Positions 34,823-41,981 of a DNA stretch of 64,000 nt are shown here, one piece after another. Source of the stretch: CAZKWG01 sp964615375. GTDB taxonomy: Bacteria; Myxococcota_A; UBA796; CAZKWG01. Where the stretch lies: NCBI GenBank assembly GCA_964615375.1, contig CAZTOW010000005.1:1-64000 (forward strand), read 5' to 3'. The notes below the pieces were generated by a model, which saw nothing but the letters and a program-made list of their open reading frames with translations, made no database searches and was not told the origin of the DNA. Each line of letters starts with the position of its first letter. Position 1 is the stretch's first letter. The translations under genes and the position numbers were made by a program.

Positions 34823-34864
34823 GGACTTAGGTCCCAGGTTTTTCGCGAAGCGGACATTTTCTGG
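34823..34864 (+). promoter_or_regulatory. Conserved palindromic element upstream of XRE regulator, copy 2
   Basis: GGAC-TTAG-GTCC (34823-34834), TTTTTCGCGAA and GCGGACATTTT repeat the pattern found at 28372-28414. The palindrome core is identical; its outer two pairs are lost in this copy. The distance from the element to the ATG is 80-85 bases in both places. Confidence 0.65.
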
Positions 34865-34948
34865 TCGCCCGGTTTGCACCGTCCGCAGAATCAAAGGATC
34901 CTGCGGGGCGGGAAGTACGCGCCCGTCCTTGTCGCCAGGAGCCCCACC

Positions 34949-35500
34949 ATGGAACCCGAGTCCCGCCCTCCTTCCTCGACTCCCGCCCAGCCCGTGGGCA
35001 GCATCGGCCCCGACGGCGCCGCCTGGACCTGGCGCTACCGCCGCGACTTCGGGCCCTGGCTGCGCGACCTCCGCAAGGTCGCCCGCATGACCCTTCGCGA
35101 CGCGGCACGCCCCCTGGGGATCTCGTTCTCGAAGCTCCAGAAGCTGGAGGTCGGCGCACGAGCCCGCCCACCCTCGCTGGAGGTCATCGCGCGCCTGGCC
35201 GTCCTGTTCGGCAAAGAGCTGGACCTGATGCTCACCCGGGCCGGCTTCAAGATGGAGGTCCCGCTCGACCTGCGCGACGCCATCGTCTGCGACGACGCCT
35301 TCGCCAACCTCATGCTGCACCCCAGCCTGCGGCCCTCGGCCATGGACGAGCGCTGGCTGGAGGCGTTCTCGCGCATCCAAAAGGCGCAGATTCTGGAGTT
35401 CGCCCGCAAGCTCGAAGCGCACTTTCGCGAGGGCGGCCCCATCGTAGACGAGCTGATCCGCGAGGCGCGCGACGAGGATCGCGCCGACGACGAGGCGTGA
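34949..35500 (+). CDS. XRE-family helix-turn-helix regulator, copy 2
   Basis: ATG 34949 with AGGAG upstream; the frame is open to 34874. The 183-residue product parallels copy 1: WTWRYRRDFGPWLRDLRKVA opens the HTH, LGISFSKLQKLEVGARARPP contains the recognition helix, and LMLHPSLRPSAMDERWLEAF marks the shared C-terminal block. The C-terminus is acidic. Its stop is one base from the start of the serine recombinase gene, so the regulator and recombinase are co-transcribed, and the regulator may control recombinase expression. Confidence 0.87.
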   Translation: MEPESRPPSSTPAQPVGSIGPDGAAWTWRYRRDFGPWLRDLRKVARMTLRDAARPLGISFSKLQKLEVGARARPPSLEVIARLAVLFGKELDLMLTRAGFKMEVPLDLRDAIVCDDAFANLMLHPSLRPSAMDERWLEAFSRIQKAQILEFARKLEAHFREGGPIVDELIREARDEDRADDEA

Positions 35501-35501
35501 G

Positions 35502-36161
35502 ATGGCCGCCTCGATCCCCGCCCGAGCGCCCCGCGCCGCGCTCTATGCTCGCGTCAGCACCCTTCGACACGGCCAGGACGTGGGGCTCCAGCTCGACGAG
35601 CTGCGCCAGGTCGCCCAGCAGCGCGGCTACACCGTCTCGGCCGAGTACATCGACGAGGGCGTCAGCGGCAGCAAGGCCAGCCGCCCGGCGTTGAACCGGC
35701 TGATGGCCGACGTGCAGGCCGGGCGCGTGGACCTCCTGCTGGTCTGGAAGCTCGACCGGCTGGGGCGCAGCCTCCAGCACGTTCTCACGACCTTGGACAC
35801 CCTCGCGTCGGCCGGGGTCGGCTTCGCGTCGCTCCACGATCCGGGCATCGACACAACCAGCCCAACGGGGCGACTGCTTCTACAATTGCTCGCCTGCTTT
35901 GCCGAGTTTGAGAAGGCGATCATCCAAGAGCGCGTTCGCGCCGGGGTCCGCCGCGCCCAGGCCGCCGGCAAGCACTGCGGGCGCCCCCGGGTGGACCTGG
36001 ACCTGCGCCCGGCGCTGGCCCTGCTCAACGAGGGCCGCGATCTCAAGGACACCGCCCGGATCCTCAACCTCTCGCGCAGCACCCTGCGCCGCCGTCTCAC
36101 CGAGGCGGGCCACTGGCCGCAACCGACTCCCCCAGCTCACCCCGAGGACGCCCATGTCTGA
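35502..36161 (+). CDS. Serine recombinase (resolvase/invertase family)
   Basis: The 219-residue protein has the resolvase catalytic core: ALYARVST with the nucleophilic Ser near residue 19, LLLVWKLDRLGRSLQHVL, and GRLLLQLLACFAEFEKAIIQ followed by ERVRAG. A C-terminal HTH is present (RDLKDTARILNLSRSTLRRR), as in DNA invertases and resolvases of Tn3 type. It is complete. The start overlaps no gene but lies one base after the XRE stop, and its end overlaps the next gene by eight bases. It could catalyse inversion or resolution at sites nearby; no inverted crossover sites were identified. Confidence 0.92.
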   Translation: MAASIPARAPRAALYARVSTLRHGQDVGLQLDELRQVAQQRGYTVSAEYIDEGVSGSKASRPALNRLMADVQAGRVDLLLVWKLDRLGRSLQHVLTTLDTLASAGVGFASLHDPGIDTTSPTGRLLLQLLACFAEFEKAIIQERVRAGVRRAQAAGKHCGRPRVDLDLRPALALLNEGRDLKDTARILNLSRSTLRRRLTEAGHWPQPTPPAHPEDAHV

Positions 36162-37326
36162 ACAGCCCAGTCACTCCATCGAACCTATCATCCACGGTAC
36201 TTCACAGGCCCTGCGCGAGGCCCTCGACGAGGCCCGCGCCCGCGCGCCCGGCCTCGCGCCCGTGCTCATCCTCGCCGAGCAGGGCCTCGAGGTGCCCGAG
36301 CTCGCCGCGCTCATCCACGCGGCGAGCGGGCGCGCCGGGCCCCTCGTGCGCCTCTACGCCCCCGAGCTGATCTCGCACTACGACCGCGCCGACATCCTCC
36401 CGACGCTGCGCGACGTCATCGCGCGCGCCCAGGGCGGCACGCTGCTCATCGAGGAGGTCTACGAGCTGCCGCTCTACGGCCAGGCCATCATCGAGGATCT
36501 GCTGAACCAGCAGGTGCGCAGCCCGGCCAGCGCGGACGTGCGCCTGCTCGTCAGCACCTCGATGGACCTCGCCGAGCAGGTCGCAGAGGGAGAGTTCCGC
36601 AGCGGCCTGCTACAGCGGCTGATGTTCGGCAGCGTGGCTCTGCCGCCGCTCTGCGAGCGCGGCCTCGACGTGGGCCTGCTCGCCGAGCGCATCCTGCGCG
36701 AGCACCCCTACCTCACGAGCCGCGCCGTCACGGGCCTCGAACCGGCGGCCGTCGCGACTCTGCTCGACCACGACTGGCCCGACAACCTGCCCGAGCTGGA
36801 GGCCGTCATCGTGCGCGCCACGCTGTACGCGAGCGGCGAGCGGCTGGACGACGTGGACATCGAGCGCGCGTTCGCGGGCATCGCCTGCGCGTTCTCCTGC
36901 CTGGGGCCGGACACCGAGGGCTATGTCCGCTCGCGACCGGTGGTGCCGGGCTTCAATGAGCCGGACGACGATGGGGACGCGGACCAGGCCGAGATGCCCG
37001 GTATCGCGACCTCGCGCCGCCCCATCCCCGCCTACGACCTCGCCGAGCAGAACGTGATCGACCGCGCCTTCGGTCCCCTGTCCGCTGTCGAGCTGAGCCC
37101 GGAGCACATCAAGGCGCAGCTCACCATGGTCGTCGAGCACGGGTTCCGGCGTCTGCTGTACCGGATCGACGGGGATGGCCCGGTCAACCTGGAGCAGGCG
37201 AGGGCGGAGCTGCACCTCCCCAAGCGACACGCGCGGCGTCTGCTCGCGGTCCTAGTCGAGGACGGAATGCTCGCGGTCAGTGGAGTCAAGGGCCAGGAGA
37301 CCTGGTCCCGGCCGATGGAGGCGTGA
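36154..37326 (+). CDS. Degenerate sigma-54 activator-like AAA+ protein with C-terminal HTH
   Basis: ATG 36154 overlaps the recombinase gene. The 390-residue protein aligns along its length with the central domain of bacterial enhancer-binding proteins (GGTLLIEEVYELPLYGQ for GGTLFLDEIGELPL, FRSGLLQRLMFGSVALPPL, HDWPDNLPELEAVIVRA). It lacks key parts, however. The Walker A segment reads AEQGLEVPE with no Gly-Lys, the GAFTGA sigma-54 contact loop is absent, and the arginine of the LPPLRER block is Cys. The C-terminal part (about 300-390) looks like a winged helix. It is therefore unlikely to hydrolyse ATP or activate sigma-54 and may act as a repressor or adaptor. A second, truncated copy lies at 41988-42968. 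Confidence 0.8.
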   Translation: MSEQPSHSIEPIIHGTSQALREALDEARARAPGLAPVLILAEQGLEVPELAALIHAASGRAGPLVRLYAPELISHYDRADILPTLRDVIARAQGGTLLIEEVYELPLYGQAIIEDLLNQQVRSPASADVRLLVSTSMDLAEQVAEGEFRSGLLQRLMFGSVALPPLCERGLDVGLLAERILREHPYLTSRAVTGLEPAAVATLLDHDWPDNLPELEAVIVRATLYASGERLDDVDIERAFAGIACAFSCLGPDTEGYVRSRPVVPGFNEPDDDGDADQAEMPGIATSRRPIPAYDLAEQNVIDRAFGPLSAVELSPEHIKAQLTMVVEHGFRRLLYRIDGDGPVNLEQARAELHLPKRHARRLLAVLVEDGMLAVSGVKGQETWSRPMEA

Positions 37327-37455
37327 GCGGGCGGTGATCCTGGGCGCGCGGCCGAGGGCCTCGGCGGGATAGGAGGCCCTCGGAGCGCCGTGCATGGACT
37401 GGAGCCGCCGGGAGACGCTGCTGGGCCTGGGCGCCGCGCTGGCGACAGGGTGCGC
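36340..37455 (+). repeat. 1.1-kb direct repeat, left copy
   Basis: Aligns without gaps to 41982-43097 at a constant offset of 5642 bases. It covers the 3-prime three-quarters of the degenerate AAA+ gene, the intergenic spacer and the first 20 codons of the lipoprotein gene. 36838-37226 shows no mismatch by eye, the part before it differs at roughly one base in ten, and the part after it has scattered differences. Homology stops abruptly at 37455. Confidence 0.9.
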
Positions 37456-37540
37456 CCGATCCCGATGGCGTGCGGGGCTGATCCACTTGCTCCGTATCTT
37501 CTCCGCACAAGGAAGCCAGCTTGAAAACGTATTAGAATGA
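37394..37540 (+). pseudogene. Truncated Tat-lipoprotein gene fragment (left duplicate)
   Basis: Begins with the same 20 codons as the intact gene at 43036 (MDWSRRETLLGLGAALATGC, the last a candidate lipidated Cys), keeping the twin-arginine lipoprotein signal. It then runs into unrelated sequence and stops after 48 codons. The break at 37455 marks the left end of the inserted segment. Confidence 0.85.
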
Positions 37541-37585
37541 CTGTTTCTACTGACAAGGTGCTACTCGGGCTGCAACCACAATGCT

Positions 37586-38341
37586 TCAACCTTCTGCGCG
37601 ATTGAGCGTCGATGTTGCGCGCAATTTCTCTACTTCCTCGCGGACAGGAAAGGAATCCTCCCAGAGCAATTCATCCTCTTCAAATGACTCCTCGTAGGTG
37701 TCCGGGCTCACCCAATGCATCGGTGAGGAATATCCGAGGCCGGGGTAGACAGGCTCGTAGTAACCGCCGCTCTGCTCGACCTGTCGAGTCTTGGTCACCG
37801 TTACCATACGTTGAATGGGATTTCCACGGGATGGGTCCATCGAGGCAGCGCTCAACACCCGCTCGTTCGCGCGGAATCGGCTCAACAGCGATTTCTTGAC
37901 GGCAACATCCCCGGGCATCGAGAACGCTGCCGCGATCATGTCGTCCCCTGGTACCGTTTCCGACCCGAGAAGTCCCAATAGTGCCCTCTTGGCGGCGAGT
38001 TCGCGGGCGACATGACGCTCACGCTGATTGATGTTCTCGTCTTCCATCCTAACTATCAGCGAGGCACGCTCGACTAGACTGTCGCCTCCGACCCCGAAGA
38101 CGAACGCCGCGATGCGTGACGCCGTAGTGGCGCAGAGGAGCAGTCCAACGGAAATGCTTGCGGTCCTCGCTGAGAATGAGAGCCAGTCAGCCCAGGCGCA
38201 GAGCGCCAGAACTGGAGCGACGAAGAACACGAGGCCAATGACCGAGGCTTCAGCGAGCGCACGAACTTCACGGGCGAACTCGTCCCTGACGATGATTGCG
38301 GCACTCTCCAGGACCCTGGCGTGCCGGACGAATCGGCTCAT
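37586..38341 (-). CDS. Two-span membrane protein of the radical SAM operon
   Basis: ATG 38341 with GGAGGTAGGA directly upstream; 251 residues. Two adjacent hydrophobic segments (VIGLVFFVAPVLALCAWADW and a second around residues 60-85) are followed by a cytosolic charged helical region (MEDENINQRERHVARELAAK) and a Tyr/Pro-rich tail (GGYYEPVYPGLGYSSPMHWV). It is the third gene of the leftward operon, 75 bases after the LRV gene. The family is not recognised; a membrane anchor or transport accessory is possible. Confidence 0.7.
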   Translation of the reverse strand: MSRFVRHARVLESAAIIVRDEFAREVRALAEASVIGLVFFVAPVLALCAWADWLSFSARTASISVGLLLCATTASRIAAFVFGVGGDSLVERASLIVRMEDENINQRERHVARELAAKRALLGLLGSETVPGDDMIAAAFSMPGDVAVKKSLLSRFRANERVLSAASMDPSRGNPIQRMVTVTKTRQVEQSGGYYEPVYPGLGYSSPMHWVSPDTYEESFEEDELLWEDSFPVREEVEKLRATSTLNRAEG

Positions 38342-38416
38342 TCCTACCTCCCATGGTCGTTGATCAGTGTGATGAGCGCCATCGCCACCAGTTTCGCCAG
38401 CCCCAGAAGTATAAGA

Positions 38417-39670
38417 TCACAACCGAGGTTCACGACGACCCAGGGCAGCCATGGCGGCCTCTCGCACAGGGAAGAGGGTGACACTCCGCGGAATGGTGAC
38501 TCGCACGGTCTCTATGGTCGTTGTCTCCCAACTCGGCTGGATCATCGCACTCGATGAATAGTCGCTCTTGATTGAACACGAACCGCTCGTCGTGCTGACC
38601 TCCTCGTCGATGTCCTCATACACTGTGTCCTCCACGGCTGTGGAGTCAAGCGCGAGGTAGGTCAAGATCGCGAGCGGAGTCCCTGGGTTTTCACACACGG
38701 CCCGTCGGACCTTCCAGTCACCATCCTTCGCCAGTGTCGTGAGGGTGCCTTCGGACAGCGGGGCATGAGCTGCGAAGGCCGGCTTCAGCGAGGCACTGGC
38801 GCCGATGAGCAGGCTCTCCGCATCTGCCGGATCCACCCTAGCCAATACCACGGGCAGGATGGCCTTCCCAGTTGGAAGGAAACCCCGTGGGAGCGTGCCC
38901 TCAGTGAGCGCGATGAGCGCCTCGGCCCTGCCAGGCCACTCGTTGGTCACGGCGGCCCGCAGAAGCTCGACCACCACTTGGTCTCGATCTGCTCTGCGAG
39001 CGGCCGCGCAGAGCCGCAGAAGGACCCGGACAGCTGGGGCCCATGACCACTCCCCGGTCACGGCGTCCGGTTCCACCGAGTCGTTCACTACGGAGTTCAG
39101 GACGCGCTCCCGCTCGGCGGGCACCCATGTTGAAAGGCGGGTTCGGATTAGGACGGGCGTGGTGAGCGACGGGAACGCGCAGACGAGCGCTGCCAAGAGA
39201 TCGGGGCCTCCCTTCTCGACGAGCGAAACTGCAACATCCAGCTGGAGGGCCGACAGGGTGCCCCGAGCCGTTAGTTCTACGATCGCCTTGGCGTCGCCAC
39301 GGAGGCACACCGCGAGTACCACAGGCGGCGGAAGGCCCGGGAGGCGGGCCATGGCGGAGAGCGCCGCCGCGTCGCCATTTTGCGCCACGGCAAGCTGACC
39401 GTCAAACGTTAGGAGTTCCCCGCGCTCAAGGGCTCCCTGTGCCACAGCTGCGTCGCGCGACAGCGCCAACGGCAAGCGCTCCTCTGGTGTCCATGCCGCA
39501 TCCGATGCCGCAAGCCGTCGGACCCGGGGATCCTCAGCACGAAGCAAACTCGCGAGTATGCTTGGACGGTCCACATTGGACTCCAGGAGCTTGCGCGCCG
39601 CTTCCTCTGCGATCGCGCCCGTTGCAGACATCGCCCGCCATCTGAGCCAGATGTGTGTTGGCCACATCAT
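38417..39670 (-). CDS. Leucine-rich-variant/HEAT-like repeat protein
   Basis: ATG 39670 shares its first base with the radical SAM stop (TGATG) and has GGAGG seven bases upstream, so translation is coupled. The 417 residues are a helical solenoid: units such as EDPRVRRLAASDAAWTPEER and DGDWKVRRAVCENPGTPLAI match the leucine-rich-repeat-variant pattern, in which each unit is about 24 residues. The C-terminal 80 residues are Ser/Thr-rich strands. Repeat solenoids of this kind bind protein or peptide partners; the coupling to a radical SAM enzyme suggests it holds the substrate or modifies the same target. Confidence 0.75.
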   Translation of the reverse strand: MMWPTHIWLRWRAMSATGAIAEEAARKLLESNVDRPSILASLLRAEDPRVRRLAASDAAWTPEERLPLALSRDAAVAQGALERGELLTFDGQLAVAQNGDAAALSAMARLPGLPPPVVLAVCLRGDAKAIVELTARGTLSALQLDVAVSLVEKGGPDLLAALVCAFPSLTTPVLIRTRLSTWVPAERERVLNSVVNDSVEPDAVTGEWSWAPAVRVLLRLCAAARRADRDQVVVELLRAAVTNEWPGRAEALIALTEGTLPRGFLPTGKAILPVVLARVDPADAESLLIGASASLKPAFAAHAPLSEGTLTTLAKDGDWKVRRAVCENPGTPLAILTYLALDSTAVEDTVYEDIDEEVSTTSGSCSIKSDYSSSAMIQPSWETTTIETVRVTIPRSVTLFPVREAAMAALGRREPRL

Positions 39671-40935
39671 CACATGCCTCCCTGGAGACGCAGATCTCGT
39701 CTACGAATCACACCGGCCTCTCGAATGTCGCGGACACTATTGAGCCGCGACGCAACATCGCTGAGTTCGCACACAGCCGTTGCGGGGTTGGCACCCCGGC
39801 AGGGTCCACCGCACGCGCCGCGGACTGGACACCGATTGCAGGGCTCGAGTGCAGGAAGCCCTGAGTCTGCGATCAATTGCCTCCAGCCCGCGACTACTTG
39901 ATCTACGAATTGGAGCGTTGGCGGGCCGAGCCGGCGGCAGGCGGGGTGCTGCACGCAAGCGAACACCCCGTCCGGGGCCAAGCGCAGGATGTGCGCCGAT
40001 CCACACCCCTGCATCCAACCCCGGGCTGCCGGAAAGTCCATCTGACCGCGAGCCATGAGTTCCACCGCTGCTGCCGCTAGGCGACGATGCTGCTGCGCAC
40101 TCGGCTTTGCCTGCGTCGCTCCCCGTCCGGCCGCGTTGTTGCTCGCCCAGCGCACGCGCCCTGGCTTCGAGTGGCGCTCTGCAAACTCCACGATGCCATC
40201 GGCGATGTCATCCGCATTGGCCCGCAGGAGGACGAACGCCAGATCTATCGGTATGTGTGGCAATGCGACGCGCAAAATCGCCAGCCCCCGCATTGCCGCA
40301 TGAAAGTACCCAGGGCCGCGGATCGCATCGGCCACCTCAGGCGTGACACCGTCGATTGATACCTGGATCCGGTCAAGCGCCCCGAGTAGACCGACGGTCT
40401 CCTGGGTGACGAGCGTCGCGTTAGTGAAGAGGCGCACGCGCAGACCTTGGGCGGCTTCCATCACCTGCTGGAGGTGGGGAAACAGCAGCGGTTCGCCGCC
40501 GGACACATGGAGCACACCATTCGGAAATGCATTCTTGAATCCGGCAATCCCGGCCAGAACCGCCTCCAGCGGAACGGTCTCGTCATGGGTCGGTGCACCC
40601 CCGACTAGGCAGTGCACGCAGCTGCGGTTGCACCGGTAGGACGGCGTTACCACGAACTGGGGAGGATCGGCGGCGGCACCCTCTCCAAACCCGTACTCCT
40701 GCGCGAGCCGCGCAAGAAGCCAGGCCATTCCGGGGCCGGGTACCTGATTGAGATCAATGAGCGCGTCTGCCTCCGGCTCGCGGAGGCTGCAAGCCCGACC
40801 GAGGCCATCGCATAGAAGGTGCGATCCGTCCTTCACCCGCACGACGCCGCCGATGCATGCGCCCGGATCGGCGCGTGCGATTGCGGCGCGAGCCGCAGGC
40901 GTGATCTGCGAGACCGTCGGCGGTGTGAAGAACAT
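39670..40935 (-). CDS. Radical SAM enzyme with SPASM-type Cys-rich C-terminus
   Basis: The second ATG (40935) has CCGGAG six bases upstream and is preferred over 40941. The 421-residue protein has the radical SAM cluster motif C-N-R-S-C-V-H-C at 102-109, the SAM-binding GGEP (HVSGGEPLLFPHL), and a C-terminal cluster region with Cys residues at GCGSAH, CVQHPAC, CNRCPVRGACGGPC. This architecture is that of peptide-modifying maturases (sactipeptide/mycofactocin/quinohemoprotein type). No short precursor peptide was recognised next to it. It leads a three-gene operon facing the GntR regulator. Confidence 0.87.
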   Translation of the reverse strand: MFFTPPTVSQITPAARAAIARADPGACIGGVVRVKDGSHLLCDGLGRACSLREPEADALIDLNQVPGPGMAWLLARLAQEYGFGEGAAADPPQFVVTPSYRCNRSCVHCLVGGAPTHDETVPLEAVLAGIAGFKNAFPNGVLHVSGGEPLLFPHLQQVMEAAQGLRVRLFTNATLVTQETVGLLGALDRIQVSIDGVTPEVADAIRGPGYFHAAMRGLAILRVALPHIPIDLAFVLLRANADDIADGIVEFAERHSKPGRVRWASNNAAGRGATQAKPSAQQHRRLAAAAVELMARGQMDFPAARGWMQGCGSAHILRLAPDGVFACVQHPACRRLGPPTLQFVDQVVAGWRQLIADSGLPALEPCNRCPVRGACGGPCRGANPATAVCELSDVASRLNSVRDIREAGVIRRRDLRLQGGM

Positions 40936-41051
40936 GGGCATCTCCGGGATTCCGAGTCTTCAGAGGCACCACGACCAGACGTTAGTCTCATCTCTGAGCG
41001 GCGTCAAGATGCTGCGAGATTTTATTTGCTCATCTGGTATTGGCGTCATCC

Positions 41052-41061
41052 TGTCTAGACA
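41052..41061. promoter_or_regulatory. Palindromic operator for the GntR/UTRA regulator
   Basis: TGTCTAGACA is a perfect 10-base palindrome in the 156-bp divergent spacer, and is close to the GTNTAGAC-type sites bound by HutC-subfamily GntR proteins. It sits 7 bases before the -10-like hexamer of the regulator gene, a position suited to repression. Confidence 0.6.
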
Positions 41062-41068
41062 ACTATAG

Positions 41069-41074
41069 TATAAT
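41069..41074 (+). promoter_or_regulatory. -10 hexamer TATAAT for the GntR-type gene
   Basis: A perfect TATAAT lies 18 bases before the start codon with an AGGTGAGG ribosome site between. No convincing -35 hexamer is present at 17 bases; the operator palindrome occupies that spacer. Confidence 0.5.
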
Positions 41075-41091
41075 GTACAGGTGAGGCACAC

Positions 41092-41967
41092 ATGGACGAC
41101 GCATCGGACTACGGCATCGGCTCACTGCGCAGGCGCCCTGGCGCAGGGGCCGACCTGCTCTACGGTATCTTGCGACGGAGGATCGAGCTGGAGGAACCAC
41201 GATTTACACTTGGTGAGATTCTCCATGCCAGCCGCATTTCAGAAGAAACCGAGCTTGCCCGTGCAACGACGACTAAAGCCCTTGCGCGGCTGACTTTGGA
41301 CGGATTCCTCCGCTCGGACCGTGGCCGTGGCTATGAGGTCGTTAGTGCCACCAGCGTCGGTAAAGCGACGACGCTCCTCTCAATCACGCGGTTCGCCGAA
41401 GAGAATGGGTATGATCTGGTGAGCCAGATCGACGCTGAGTCCACTCGGATTGCGGCTGTCCGTGGGCTATCGCGCGCCAAGGAGGTAGGTTCAAGCTTGC
41501 AGATCGGAGATGGAGAACACGTAATTGTCCTACGGCGCGCGCGCGGCTTGCGCCGCCGGCGCGCGGGCGGGCCGCCGGTGTGGGCGATCCTCGAAACGGC
41601 CTACCTTGTAGCGGCGCTTTTCCCAGAGCTCGGCCAGGATGAGGTACGCAGGCTACTCCCTAGCATCGGCACCTCGGAGGGGTTCGGGAACTTCAGCCTC
41701 CACCGCTACTTCGAGACACGCGGTGTACATCCATGGAAGTCCGAGTATCGGCTCGACTTAGCAGAGTCGCTTGGTGAGGGTGAGCAACGCGCCTGGGAGG
41801 CGCTTGTGCCCCCCCCCGCGCACCCCGCGGGCCGCCCCTTCTACCGCCTGTCCTCCGTCACCTTTAGCAAGGATGCCGTGCGCATGGAGTACAGCGTCTC
41901 CATGTTCGTCCCGAGTGTATTCTCCTTCGCAATGTCTGGATTCCGGCTTGAGGCTCCCGGCCTATAG
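41092..41967 (+). CDS. GntR-family regulator with UTRA-type effector domain
   Basis: ATG with AGGTGAGG five bases upstream; 291 residues. The N-terminal winged HTH (LLYGILRRRIELEEPRFTLG, then SEETELARATTTKALARLTL) and the strand ...DGFLRSDRGRGYEVVSA match GntR. The rest is UTRA-like, with IGDGEHVIVLRRARGLRRRR and AILETAYLVAALFPEL. These regulators respond to a small ligand. It is divergent from the radical SAM operon, and the palindrome TGTCTAGACA lies between them, so it probably controls both. The gene ends 14 bases before the right duplicate begins. Confidence 0.85.
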   Translation: MDDASDYGIGSLRRRPGAGADLLYGILRRRIELEEPRFTLGEILHASRISEETELARATTTKALARLTLDGFLRSDRGRGYEVVSATSVGKATTLLSITRFAEENGYDLVSQIDAESTRIAAVRGLSRAKEVGSSLQIGDGEHVIVLRRARGLRRRRAGGPPVWAILETAYLVAALFPELGQDEVRRLLPSIGTSEGFGNFSLHRYFETRGVHPWKSEYRLDLAESLGEGEQRAWEALVPPPAHPAGRPFYRLSSVTFSKDAVRMEYSVSMFVPSVFSFAMSGFRLEAPGL

Positions 41968-41981
41968 TCTGCCTCCCAGGC

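Larger units (their letters stand above)
37456..41981. mobile_element. 4.5-kb insert between the direct repeats
   Basis: The insert holds the radical SAM/LRV/membrane-protein operon and its divergent GntR-type regulator, and has lower GC than its surroundings. It starts inside a duplicated lipoprotein gene and ends 14 bases after the GntR stop, where the duplicated AAA+ gene resumes mid-frame. There is no transposase or integrase inside, and no inverted terminal repeat or target duplication was seen. The gene-breaking pattern fits integration of a circle by homologous recombination in the duplicated segment. Origin is inferred. Confidence 0.7.
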
